The notes below the pieces were generated by a model, which worked only from the letters and a program-made list of their open reading frames with translations, ran no database searches and had not been told where the DNA came from. The translations under genes and the position numbers were made by a program. A DNA stretch of 64,000 bases from Leptodactylus fallax (Eukaryota; Chordata; Amphibia; Anura; Leptodactylidae), in assembly GCA_947044405.1 (NCBI GenBank), contig CAMRHE010000063.1:6776001-6840000 (forward strand). The letters are read 5' to 3'. Shown one piece after another: positions 11,041 to 21,587 of the stretch (position 1 is its first letter; every line of letters begins with the position of its first letter).

Positions 11041-12636
11041 TTTTAATCCTGGATAAAAAAGATCAGGGCCAGCCATAGACATATGAGACCTGTTGGAGTC
11101 TGTAGGGTCAGTCGCAGTGTCCGCCTAACATCGGCTGCCAAAAAAAAGGTGCACGCGCAACTTTTTTGTCCACCTCTGTCAGGTTAAAAACAACGGACCC
11201 CATTATAGTCAACGGGGTTCGTCAGGCTCCATATGTAACCATTATCTTTGCAGTCCACCCTCCGTAAGAGGAAAGGCCTGCATGGATGTGAATGGAGCCT
11301 AACATAGGTACATGGTCACTTTTCACCCAAACATTTATACCCAAATGCCCCTGAAACCAGGGGTGACCTCCTGAATCCACCAGGCTCACTGTCATTGTTA
11401 TGTGTCAGTTGTGTCACGAAAAAGGGACATGACCAACCCATGTCACAAAAAAAGGGGTGTGACACACACAAAAAAGGGCAGAAGGGTTGTGGCCTCACCA
11501 ACAGGTGACCGTGACCGTGAAATCTGCCATTACAATGCCAAATAATACTACGGTACTGTGCTAAAATAATACTGCCATACCATGCCTATATAATAGCAGG
11601 GCTGATATAACAATGACACGATAAAACCATCAAAAAACAGCCATAAAATTGGTCCAAATAATACGGCTGAATAATGAAGAGTTTAATAGGAACGTCCCAG
11701 GGGGTTTAGTTAAGAAGTTCATGGTAAAGACTCATGAGATCACCCAGATCCCCGCAGATCAACTGTTTGAATCAGTCCTGTAACATCCGTCAGGGGACCA
11801 GAACAACGGACAGTCGATGCTAGTGTGAACCCCCATGGATCGGCTGCTTGAATCAAACCTGTAATGTCACGTTCAACTGTAACATTGCATGCAAATGAAT
11901 AAAGCCTAGAAAACCCCTTTAAAGCCTTAAAAACATCACGGAAATAAGGGTATGTTCACATACATAAGCAACATGGCGCGTACCGTACCCCTACAGTATG
12001 CGATCAATGTGCGATCACTAGGGGTCAGACCTCCAAAAACTGATCTCAGTCAGTAAATACAATTTTTGGTTAGGGGTGATGGCAGAGTGTGAGGGAGCAG
12101 AGAGAACGTGTCCTCCTACCGGAAGGTTCTTTAAAAGATATCGCAAAGGAATATTTCATTGTGACAAAATGTGAACAAAAAACAACAAAAAAAAAAAACA
12201 CAGGGAAATCTATCAGACTAATGGTTAAGGGTATCCTTCTTCTTTAAAGAATGTAGTGTTTTTCTTTATTGGCCTGGAGCCACGGAGCGTTTGAAGTCCC
12301 CCTCCCTTTAAGCCGTATGTTAGGAAACTCCCTTAGCAAGAATAGCACCTCTGAAGTTATCACTAGAAACCACATAGTGCACTATCAGGGCAAGACGCGG
12401 CCAAACAATCAGCTGGAGACAGGCACAAGGATGATGGTTCACAGAATAACACAAGACGGATTCCAAGAACAAACAACATTTTGTCTGCGGGACCAAGAGG
12501 CCTTTTCCCTGGTGTTACCATACGTGATAACAAAAAGTCTGTAGGAAGAGGCCTGACCTTTACAGAACATATGGAGAACGTCTCATTAACCATAAAATGA
12601 AGCAAGTGGAAGTGACTGTATGGGGGGTGGGGTGGG
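11041..12636. other. No gene; scattered foldback-family fragments
   Basis: 11090-11250 and 11782-11835 carry pieces of the 'GTTCACAC' foldback family (e.g. ggaccagaacaacggacag). 11900-11926 carries a right end, gaaaacccctttaaag, of the TTAA family. The rest is unrecognised. Confidence 0.5.
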
Positions 12637-13394
12637 GGGTCGCAAACTTTTGTCTATGCGAGTTGTCCATAGCCTTTAGACATTGCCCCTTTGAAGGTCC
12701 ACTGATGTTCGCATTTCTGTGGGGGATGAAGGGTGAGTAGATGCAGTGGACCTCTACTTGCCCAAATATGACCAACTTACTTGGCAAACACCCTGTGCCC
12801 ACAGGTGCCCCAGAAAAGACCCCATAGGGGTCTCTCAAACTTTTGTATATATGAGTTGTCCATAGCCTTTAGAAATTACCCCTTTGATGGTCTATTGATG
12901 TTCATGTTCCTGTGTGGGAAGAAGGGTGAGTAGATGCAGGAGACACTAGCGCCAGGCTCTCCATCGTTTGGGTCCATCAAGGGACCCGAACAACAGAGAG
13001 CCGGACCACTTAAACAGCGGTTACGCACAAAGATTGGCGGACCCCATTGACTATAATAGTGTCCGCCATTTCAAAATTGGAATTGGTGGAGAAAAACAAA
13101 TCCTCCATCTAGGACTTTTCACTCCACTGATTTTCGGCAGTCTCTCAATGGAGACTCCGGCGCAAATATGAACCCAGCCTTACCCAAATATGACCGACTT
13201 ACTTGACGTCCACCTCATGCCCACAGGTGCCCCATAAAATGAGGCCAGCATAGGGGGGTCTCAAACTTGTTTATATAAGTTGTCCTTACCCTTTAGAAAT
13301 TACCCCTTTGATGGTCCATTGATGTTCACATTCCTCTGTCGAAGGGTGAGTAGATGCAGGAGACCTCTGCTTACCCAAATATGACCAACTTACT
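12637..13394. repeat. Tandem triplication of a ~190-bp unit, middle copy interrupted
   Basis: Three direct copies start at about 12637, 12827 and 13253. Each holds caaactt-ttgt, gttgtccatagcctttag, attacccctttgatgg, gggtgagtagatgcag and acccaaatatgacc in the same order. Copy 2 is split by a foldback element (12945-13176), and copy 3 is truncated after 'accaacttactt'. Confidence 0.85.
12945..13176. mobile_element. 'GTTCACAC'-family foldback element nested in the triplication
   Basis: It starts at ctagcgccaggctctccat, contains the hairpin ctctccatcgtttgggtcc / ggacccgaacaacagagag, and ends at gcgcaaatatgaacccag. Both flanks belong to copy 2 of the surrounding triplication, so the insertion postdates the duplication. 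Confidence 0.65.
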
Positions 13395-14090
13395 TTACAT
13401 TGTAAGCAGCTGGTAAAAAGTATAGCCATATAGAGTTCTCACATGGACGTCGCTGGCTTCAAAGGTTGCCGACATATTCCACGTTGGTGGTAGATCTACC
13501 AAGCTTGGTGGTGCTACAGACACTGTGAGACTATATAGAGCAACATGGCCAGGGTTTGAGATCCAACCAATCTTATCATTACTCCAAAACTTTTTAGAAT
13601 TGGTATTGTTATGTGAAGCAGTGTCACATTGGCCCACCTGAGCATCCAAGACCCTCCGGTGGGCCCAGGGTCTAACACAATAATGGTTCAACAGAAGACA
13701 CCCAAATGTGAAGTGTATTATGGTCCATGTCCTAGGGGTTGTTGGAGGTTGGGCCCCCAAAATCATTTTGTTTGGTGGGTCTAAGGAACCTCAGTCTGAC
13801 ACTGATGTGAAGATTAGGCTTACTTTTACTGAGGGTTGTATACCTTGGTCTTAATTATTAAGATGACAACCACCCAAATTGTCGAAAGTCACTGTGTAAA
13901 TACAGTAGACTTGGTGTGTAGATGATAAGAGTCTCAGTGTGTCTGTAAAGGATTACTGACTTCTAGCTGGACGGCTCTAGGCTATGGACATTTCAAACTT
14001 CAGGTGCTTGGTATGTAAGGATGCCCCAAAAAAAGGTCAGGTGGCTCCCTAAAAGGCACTGCTGGGAGACACACTGAGATCCTTCTAAGG
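13395..14090. other. No recognised feature
   Basis: Non-repetitive text with no convincing exon. Open frames here are short and unmatched. Confidence 0.4.
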
Positions 14091-14270
14091 CTACGTTCAC
14101 ATTTGCGTCAGAGTCTACATTACGCAGCTTTTTTGTCCACCGCTTGATGTTTCCTATTATAGTCCATGGAGTCCACTGTATGCAACTGCTACAATACTGA
14201 TCCACCTGTCCATTGTTCTGGTCCTCCAGCGGACCAGAACAATGGACGGTTGACGCTAGTATTAACCTAG
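14091..14270. mobile_element. Best-preserved copy of the 'GTTCACAC' foldback family, 180 bp
   Basis: The left end ctacgttcacatttgcgtca and right end tgacgctagtattaacctag are imperfect inverted repeats. A perfect 17-bp hairpin lies inside: 14208-14224 pairs with 14231-14247 around a 6-base loop. No coding capacity. The hairpin is conserved in the copies near 12.97 and 50.53 kb, so it may be a functional end or recognition structure (inference). Confidence 0.7.
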
Positions 14271-14334
14271 TGTAAAGATTGTGGTGTACTGATACTTTCT
14301 ACCATAACATTTGTTTCATGGGGGAAAAAGAAGG

Positions 14335-14660
14335 AGAGGCGAGGTTTCCCAGGGTTGATAATTGATGACCTATTCTTAGGATACGTTATCAATTGGAAAT
14401 CGGCAGGGGTCTAACACCCAGGAACCCCACAGATCAGCTGTTTGAAGAGGCTCCAGCATTCAGGTGAGCATTGCGGCCTCTTCACTACTTGCCAAGAATA
14501 GCGCCATATATTGTATAGTGGCTGTGCTTGGTATTGCAGCTCAGCCCATTTACTTGAATGAGACTAAGTTGCAATCAGGTCATGTGACCGATGAATATGA
14601 CATCACTTGGCCTGTGATGAGGAAGTGGCACTGCTCCTTTTACCCTACTGTACCACGTAC
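14335..14660. mobile_element. TTAA-family foldback element fragment
   Basis: Contains gatcagctgtttgaagaggc, gcggcctcttcac, attgtatagtggctgtgctt and ggtattgcagctcagccc in the canonical family order. The outer TTAA ends have been lost. Confidence 0.65.
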
Positions 14661-14879
14661 CTGGACCTGTCTTATTACCCAGGGCCTGAAAATGTTCCAA
14701 AAATACTTGTAAACAGTGGCATCGTGCACAAGCATTAAATGGGTTGTCCTTGTCGATATCTCTATCTGGTTATTTTGACATTATGGAGGACAGGTCCCTA
14801 GTTTGGACCCCCCTCCCCTTCTAAAAAGCTACTAAACCAGCTGTTTTCCAAAAATGAAATTAGAATAAAAAAGGTCCAA

Positions 14880-15045
14880 TATTTTTTTTTTTCCAAAAAC
14901 AGTGCCTCCCTTGCTTACAGGCTGTGTATGGTATTGCAGCTTATTCAGAGACCCTTGAAATGGGCTGAGCTGCAATACCAGATGCAGCCTGTACACAAAA
15001 GTGGCGCTGTTTCTGGGAAATACATCAGATTTTTTTTTTCCTAAT
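14880..15045. mobile_element. Palindromic element fragment, 'GTGGCGCTGTTT' subfamily
   Basis: The left half (ccaaaaacagtgcctccc ... ggtattgcagc) folds on the right half (gctgcaataccagatgc ... gtggcgctgtttctggg). The same subfamily is more complete at 21101-21312. Confidence 0.65.
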
Positions 15046-15719
15046 CCCAATCACGCCCTGTAATGTCTTATCTCGTGTCAGAGACATAAAATAATAGTCG
15101 TAGGTAATGTCGTTTCCGTGGAAGCTTTTGTTTTCTCCTTATGTAATATCCTACAATTGTGTTCCCACAAAGCATCGTTTAGTCCATTTTCATTTTCGGC
15201 TTGAACTGCGGCCCAGAATTCCTGAATCTGTTGTAACCATTTATTTTTATTATGTCATACGGTAAAAACAAAAAAAAAAAAAAAATTGAAAGGATTTTCA
15301 CCTAAGCAGCAATCTACTGAAGGTCAATGATCCCCTGCCGTAAGCGGCTGCCAGTAATGGCCGGATAATCTCTGTTACATCACAGGCCGTGACACCTGTA
15401 AAATATCAGCGGCTGAGATCAACGAGACATTGCAAATCATATTAATATGCCGCTAATAAGCGGAAACGAGGACAAAAACATCTCTACGCTGCAAACTTTT
15501 TGATTTTTTTTTTTTTTTTTTATACCCTAGTGCTAATGTTCTTTATTGATTGGTATATTATATTATACAATTATATTAAAAAAAAAAAAAAAATCAGGTT
15601 GTCACAGCTCCGCCCCATCCATAAAATCATAACACTATAGATTTATGTATGTGTCTTACAATATAACAGGAATGACATCAACACTTCTCTATCTCCAACC
15701 CTAAAAGTGGCAGTACACA
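15046..15719. other. Unrecognised, apparently single-copy stretch with A/T runs
   Basis: 15060-15240 and 15300-15490 do not resemble any repeat family in the window and are compositionally balanced. They include a homeodomain-like TAAT cluster (catattaatatgccgctaat). They are separated and followed by A and T runs (15270-15285, 15500-15520, 15575-15592). They could be single-copy or conserved non-coding sequence, which cannot be judged without alignment. Confidence 0.35.
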
Positions 15720-16079
15720 TTAAAAGGGATTTTCTAGGACATTCATTGATGACCTATCCCCTGGGGCCCCGGCTGATCAGCTTTTTGACGAGGCGGCAGG
15801 TTTCGCATGAGCACTGCAACCTCTTCAAGTACTTACCAAGCACAGCGCTATACATTGTATAGTGGTTGTAGTTGGTATCGCAGCTCAGCCCTTTCACTTG
15901 ACATACCCTATACAAGTGACTGATGAAAGTGACATCACATGGCCTGTGAAGGGAACACAACTGCAGTTTATGGCAGGTGATCCGCAGGGGCCCTGGGTGT
16001 CAGACCTCCACGGTTCTTCAGTTGATGACCTATCCTAAATATAGGTCATCAGTCAAAAAGTCCCGGAAATCCCCTTTAA
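15720..16079. mobile_element. TTAA-flanked foldback element, full length (360 bp)
   Basis: The left end is TTAA|AAGGGATTTTCTAGGAC and the right end is GTCCCGGAAATCCCCT|TTAA. Internal landmarks occur in order: gatgacctatcc, gatcagctttttga, accaagcacagcgc, attgtatagtgg, gcagctcagccc, then the inverted ggtgtcagacctcc and gatgacctatcctaaatata. Confidence 0.8.
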
Positions 16080-16377
16080 ATGAGCAAGAGCTATTCCTCC
16101 CGATTTCTGAATACACATGCATACTCAGCTTGGCATGTGTTCTCAATAGAGAGAGGGAAATAAGCTGCTGGCGGACACCACCATACACATAGTCAGCCAG
16201 TCTCGCTAAAATTGGCAGGTTCCTATGTCATTAACTCAACATCGATGCAAAGGGGGGAATTTAGTAAAATAGGCATGCCCCTTTTCTATTGCGAAAGAGG
16301 CGTAATTTTTTGGTACACATCCATTTGCTCCAATACTGATCCTCTTTTGGTTCATACTGCACCAATGGGGGAACCTC
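16080..16377. other. Dispersed-repeat-like sequence, unclassified
   Basis: 16110-16200 (tacacatgcatactcagc ... ttctcaatagagag) resembles 44570-44700 and the hairpin at 33089-33121. It is probably another dispersed family with no visible ends here. Confidence 0.35.
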
Positions 16378-16632
16378 TGTGCTCCCACCATACACTTAGC
16401 TCTGCTGCCTTCATGTTCTTCCACACACTCAGATTTGCTACCTCCATATTTCCCCCTACACACACTAAACTCTGCTACATTCACATTCAACCACACACTC
16501 AACTCTACAACATCTACCTTCTCCCTCACTCACACAGCTCTGCTGTAACCACATTCCCCACCCCACAAACTGAACACTAGTACATACATATTCTCCCACA
16601 CAAACTCCGCTCTGCTACATCCACATTTTATA
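16378..16632. repeat. Degenerate ~36-bp tandem repeat
   Basis: Units of the form cacacactcagctctgctac, then atccacattt, recur about six to seven times with heavy divergence (gctctgctgccttcatgtt; aactctgctacattcacatt; gctctgctgtaaccacattc; gctctgctacatccacattt). Confidence 0.7.
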
Positions 16633-17431
16633 TAAATGTGGACTCCAAAATACTAGCAATTAGTTGTCCTGTCATGTGGAGGAAACTTCTCCACATAGCA
16701 CATGATGACCACCTGGAGGTGTTTACACGACCCCCCACCCCAGGGGGAGTGACCTACAGTTTGGGAAACAATGCTTCAGACAAACAGGGGGTCCCTTTGT
16801 TTGGGATTCTCTTATAGTTGCGAGAGGAGCCAGAAATGGTGGTCTCATCATTATGGAGTACCTGACATATCCCTTTATAACACAGACAATCCGTGTATAT
16901 GCCGCAAGGGACACAGTGTAATACTTTATATGCCCTGCAGTGGCGCTGTAACAAAAATGATCTTCTGCCAAGTTTATATATCAATTATAATTGGTCGTTG
17001 AGCAACCCATTAATGGGACTTGCTGTGATCAAGGAGGAATCATTCCAAAAAGTTGTCCAAAGCGTCTGTAGTTTTATTGAAATTGGACAGATAGCCAGAT
17101 ATAAAAATTATTTTATTAAAAAAAAAAAAAAAAATTAGGTAGCAATTTTGTTAATTACATATCATTCTTAATACCTTTTTAAAAAATTCAAAAATGTTAT
17201 TACTCTTATTTACTATATTAGAACTTTTTTGGATTCATATATTTTACTGTAGTTGCCACAAAGAGAAAAAAAAATAGTGCAGTTTTTTGTTTTTGTTTTT
17301 TTTTTAATTACAATTTTTGAAATTCTGTCCAAAAACAGAGAATGAAAAAAATTTGAGAAATGTAAATGTAACATTAAAAGGGATTTTGAGTCATTGATTG
17401 GTCGCACTAGAGGAAGGTCCCCTGTTGGAGA
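16633..17431. other. No gene; A/T-rich with homopolymer runs
   Basis: Poly-A at 17119-17133 and T/A-rich sequence at 17140-17360. Nothing else is recognised. Confidence 0.45.
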
Positions 17432-18463
17432 AGACGACGTGGATGTGACCCTGCTGCTTCACGTGGATGTGACCCTGCTGCATGACCCTGCTGCTTCACG
17501 TGGATGTGACCCTGCTGCTTCATGTGGATGTGACCCTGCTGCGTGACCCTGCTGCTTCACATGGATGTGACCCTGCTGCTTCACGTGGATGTGACCCTGC
17601 TGCTTCACGTGGATGTGACCCTGCTGCTTCATGTGGATGTGACCCTGCTGCTGCACGTGGATGTGACCCTGCTGCTTCACGTGGATGTGACCCTGCTGCG
17701 TGACCCTGCTGCTTCACGTGGATGTGACCCTGCTGCTTCACGTGGATGTGACCCTGCTGCGTGACCCTGCTGCTTCACGTGGATGTGACCCTGCTGCTTC
17801 ACGTGGATGTGACCCTGCTGCTACTGCACGTGGATGTGACCCTGCTGCTTCACGTGGATGTGACCCTGCTGCTTCACGTGGATGTGACCCTGCTGCTTCA
17901 CATGGATGTGACCCTGCTGCGTGACCCTGCTGCTTCACGTGGATGTGACCCTGCTGTGTGACCTTGCTGCTTCACGTGGATGTGACCCTGCTGCTTCACA
18001 TGGATGTGACCCTGCTGCTTCACGTGGATGTGACCCTGCTGCTTCACGTGGATGTGACCCTGCTGCTTCACGTGGATGTGACCCTGCTGCTTCACGTGGA
18101 TGTGACCCTGCTGCTTCACGTGGATGTGACCCTGCTGCGTGACCCTGCTGCTTCACGTGGATGTGACCCTGCTGCATGACCTTGCTGCTTCACGTGGATG
18201 TGACCCTGCTGCGTGACCCTGCTGCTTCACGTGGATGTGACCCTGCTGCTTCACGTGGATGTGACCCTGCTGCGTGACCCTGCTGCTTCACGTGGATGTG
18301 ACCCTGCTGCGTGACCTTGCTGCTTCACGTGGATGTGACCCTGCTGCTTCACATGGATGTGACCCTGCTGCTTCACGTGGATGTGACCCTGCTGCGTGAC
18401 CCTGCTGCTTCGCGTGGATGTGACCCTGCTGCTTCACGTGGATGTGACCCTGCTGCTTCTGAC
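17432..18463. repeat. Minisatellite, 24-bp unit with an E-box (CACGTG) in most units
   Basis: The consensus unit is gtggatgtgaccctgctgct, then tcac. Partial 13-15-bp units (gtgaccctgctgc) are interspersed. By eye 28 exact CACGTG palindromes fall at unit junctions, with CATGTG, CACATG and CGCGTG as sporadic variants. Many frames are open because the period is a multiple of three; the repeat peptides (LLLHVDVT, CDPAASRG) are not evidence of a gene. Confidence 0.96.
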
Positions 18464-18844
18464 GAAACGGTTATCAATATCCTGATATTTACCAGAACTT
18501 TACAAGGAAGGATCAAAGGGAATGAAATTACTGAAGAGCTATCTCTGGAATCCAAGACTTTGCCCTATTCAGAAGTGTTCTGCAGGGCATCTAAATAAAC
18601 CGAGCGGAGCATACGATAGTCTTGATGTCCAACCACACGCAGAAGAGACGAGCCCCGGTCAGCCATTTCTAGGAATGGATTTACATAATTCTATCATTTT
18701 TCCTATAAGGCAACCAGTCTGTCGGTCTTTAAAGGGACGGTCATCTAATTGAATCTCATCTTCATGTGCGTACGGTAATTGCAATCGATTGTTCCCTTTA
18801 AGATGTAGTAATTTCCAGTATTCATCTTTGGCAATAGGTTTTTC
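18464..18844. other. No recognised feature
   Basis: A non-repetitive flank between the 24-bp array and the next foldback element. Confidence 0.4.
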
Positions 18845-19100
18845 TTAAAGGGGTTTTCCAGGACTTAAATAGTTAATATGCTTAGGATAGGTCACCAATA
18901 TCAGATCACCGGAGGTCCAAAATCTACCACCCCCTACTGATCACTTGCTTAAAGCGGCCATAGCACTTCGACAAGCATACCAAATACAGCGCCATACATT
19001 GTATAGTGGCTTTAGTGGGTATTGCAGCTTGAATAAGACTGAGCTGCACACAAAAATTCCACACCCAAAAGTGGGTGGTGCCAATAGTTTAGGGGCGGGA
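18845..19100. mobile_element. TTAA-family foldback element, left part
   Basis: The left end TTAA|AGGGGTTTTCCAGGA is intact. The family landmarks gcttaggataggtcacc, gatcac, tgtatagtggc and ggtattgcagc follow. The right end is missing, and the next element begins at 19115. Confidence 0.65.
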
Positions 19101-19115
19101 CTTATACACAGTGTT

Positions 19116-19617
19116 TAAAGGGAGTCTATCATTCGCAAAAGCACTTTTAAGCTCTCCTTCCTTTCCTTGTTTTCTTCTCCCAGCCGATTCCAAGATAATT
19201 CGTTTCTTCATATATGTAAATGAGCACCCAAGGCGTACCTTCTCTTCTGCGAGCACCCATCGCGTCACCGCTTCTCACCGCCCCTTCGGCCGTTGCGGTG
19301 ACTCCCTTTTTGGTCTTCTCTGTATTTTCTTTCTTCTAAGTCCTCGTACGCAGCGCTCTGCGCATGCGCAATTGGCTCTGCCACGCTCTTGTGACAGACC
19401 ACCTGAAAATGGCGGCCCGATTGCGCATGCGCAGTTGCAAGAATTCGCTGCCAACGAGAACTGAGAAGAAAGAAGACCAAGAGGGGAGTCACCGCAATGG
19501 CCAAAGGGGCGGTGAGAAGTGATGACGCGATGGGTGCTCGCAGAAGAGAAGGTACGCCCCGGGTGCTCCGTGGAGCTCATTTACATATATGAAGAAACAA
19601 ATTATCTTGAGGTCCGC
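19116..19617. mobile_element. Large foldback element with ~200-bp arms and GCGCATGCGCA at the hairpin base
   Basis: The left terminus resembles TTAA|AGGGAGTCTATCATT. From about 19190 to 19385 the sequence pairs with 19420-19615: aagataattcgtttcttcat matches atgaagaaacaaattatctt, and cgagcacccatcgcgtca matches tgacgcgatgggtgctcg. Near the loop each arm carries tgcgcatgcgca, flanking aaatggcggcc. The right outer end is missing. Overlapping open frames on both strands reflect the palindrome and are not genes. Confidence 0.75.
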
Positions 19618-19639
19618 CGGTTTTATACTGAAACTTTTC

Positions 19640-19722
19640 TCTCCACTGATCTTAAGCAGATTCTGTGGTGAGGTCTCCTACAGAGAACGGACACTCTAAC
19701 GCAAGTGTGAATACAGTCTTAG
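19640..19722. mobile_element. 'GTTCACAC'-family end fragment
   Basis: ctccactgatcttaagcag ... gtggtgaggtctcctac ... cgcaagtgtgaatacag matches the right half of the copy at 12945-13176. Confidence 0.5.
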
Positions 19723-20012
19723 AAGGCCGGCTCCCTCTAGTGGCTCGGGGGACAGACTGCCTGGCTATAAATGCAGGACGATTCTGGGATTTTGTGTGAC
19801 AATCTCTCGTCCCATTAGTAAATGGGACACCATCTTGTCTCTGGAACCTCCGATAATCTGTTCTGTAAATGTCAGAGATGGCAAAATGGCGGCCAGCGCT
19901 GTCACTAAGGGAAATCAGGTCTGAAAATAGAAAAACATTCCTCCCTAAAATCCAAAACTTCCCCAGTCCTCTGCTTTAAAGGTGTCACCAACTCTATTCT
20001 TAGTTATATCTG

Positions 20013-20880
20013 TTCCTGGAAAAGCTGGGTGACAATATGGTAGTCTGGGGTTTTACACAGCTTTCCTAGAGTCCTGAATGGTACACGTCTTCTCCTGAAG
20101 TTCTGGTTATGCTTCAATAGAGGAAAAGTATCTAGAAAAGCTGGATGACAACCAGTATGGTAACAGTAAGACCCGGTTCACCCAGCTTTTCTGTAGTACT
20201 GAATGGAAAATCTGCCTCGTTATGTGTCATTGCATTATCTATCACTCTACCATTTTGTCATTCAGGACTCTATAAAAGCTGGGTGAAAGCCCACGGTGGT
20301 GGTAGTTACTGAGACATATTGGTTGTCATCCAACTTTTCTGGAGTCCTGAACAACACCAATAAATCCTTTCTTACTGTATAAGAAGGCTTTTTGTGAAAA
20401 ACCCAGTGGCAAACACAACTTTTCTAGATTCCTGAATGGTAAAGAGACCTAGTTATACAGTGATAGGGGATGTATATATTTATAACAAAGGCAGATTTGT
20501 CATTCAGGACACTAGAAAAGCTGAATATAAACCAATTCGGTTGCGGTAGCAGCTCCACCAGGGGTTTTCACTCAGCTTTTTACAGTACTGAATGGCAAAA
20601 AGGTCTAGTTATCCAGTGAGAGGGGATGTATTGAAACAAAACAAGGTATAGTTGTCACTCAGGACTCTAAAAAAGCTGGGTGAGCAGTGATGGACACCAC
20701 ATTGGTTGTCATCTAGCTTTTCTGGAGTCCCGAATGAAAATTGTGCCTAGGTTAGTGAGTATATAACAGGACAGATTTACCATTCAGGATTCTAGAAAAG
20801 TCGGGTAAAGACACCTGTGGTGAGCTGTTTAGGATTTACCCATATCATTCAGAGGTCTTGGAAAGTTGGATGGCAGCAAA
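20013..20880. repeat. Array of a ~28-bp motif in alternating orientation, 13 copies
   Basis: The motif ggactctagaaaagctgggt, then ga, and its reverse complement occur at about 20013(+), 20055(-), 20130(+), 20177(-), 20259(+), 20321(-), 20411(-), 20500(+), 20568(-), 20654(+), 20704(-), 20780(+) and 20846(+). The intervening text also repeats (tggttgtcat, gagaggggatgta). Adjacent copies can form a row of hairpins. A further single copy-like word, tatcacccagctttcccaga, lies near 54150. No coding capacity. Confidence 0.85.
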
Positions 20881-21100
20881 TATAATGGGAGTATAATAAT
20901 AGTTTTTGGGTGGGCGAGGCCAAGTCAAAAGTTTGCAGTGGGGCCCAGTCTTTGTTAGTTACGCCCCATGAGGATCGTATTGTAAATTGTTTCCAAAATA
21001 AAAGTTTGACCCTTTATTTACTTATGTAGGGGTCGCCGTCTCTGGATGATCACAAGGTCAGTATCTCTACTTCTAGATTTCAACGACTGAAAAAAAAAAA
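20881..21100. other. No recognised feature
   Basis: Short unclassified stretch. Confidence 0.4.
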
Positions 21101-21312
21101 TTTAGAGGGATTGTCCAGAATTGCAAAAACGTGGCTACCTTCTTCCAAAAACAGAGCCCCGCTTGTCAATGGCTTAAGTCTGGTATTGCAGCTCTATTGT
21201 AATAAAGGGAGCAGAGCTGCACTACTAAGCACAACCCATGGACAGGAGTGGCGCTGTTTTTGGAAATATGCAGCCATGTTTCTCTAATCCTAAAAAAAAC
21301 AACCCCCTTAAA
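21101..21312. mobile_element. Palindromic element, 'GTGGCGCTGTTT' subfamily, near full length
   Basis: The left half (agggattgtccagaattgc ... cttccaaaaacagagcccc) pairs with the right half (agtggcgctgtttttgga ... tctaatcctaaaaaaaacaa, then cccccttaa). The centre is ggtattgcagctctattg / agagctgcactac. Confidence 0.75.
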
Positions 21313-21587
21313 GACCTATAGATACTCTGTCTATTCAGACTAATCTGACAGAAATGATGTGTCCCTTTAAGAAATCCCTGTGATCAGTGATCAGTGACCT
21401 GGTGCTACCATAACCAGCCGGTGAACAGGATGATGACCAGCGAGGGGCAAACTGTGTATCACAGGGCAGGTGGAGAGAAGAAGACCATGCTCCTGGCCCT
21501 GATCTGTGTTTCCTTCTGGCATGGACCGCCTACCTGGCAGCCATTTTGAATAATTTCTCCAAGTTCTCCAATAGAACCGTGCCTAAT

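Noticed and set aside
17459..18598. Overlapping open frames on both strands with LLLHVDVT, CDPAASRG or GSHPREAA repeats
   Set aside because: They are translations of the 24-bp minisatellite; several frames are open at once with no start context or unique domain.
19265..19580. Basic, Arg/His-rich open frames on both strands
   Set aside because: They fall in the arms of the 19.1-19.6 kb foldback element and mirror each other.
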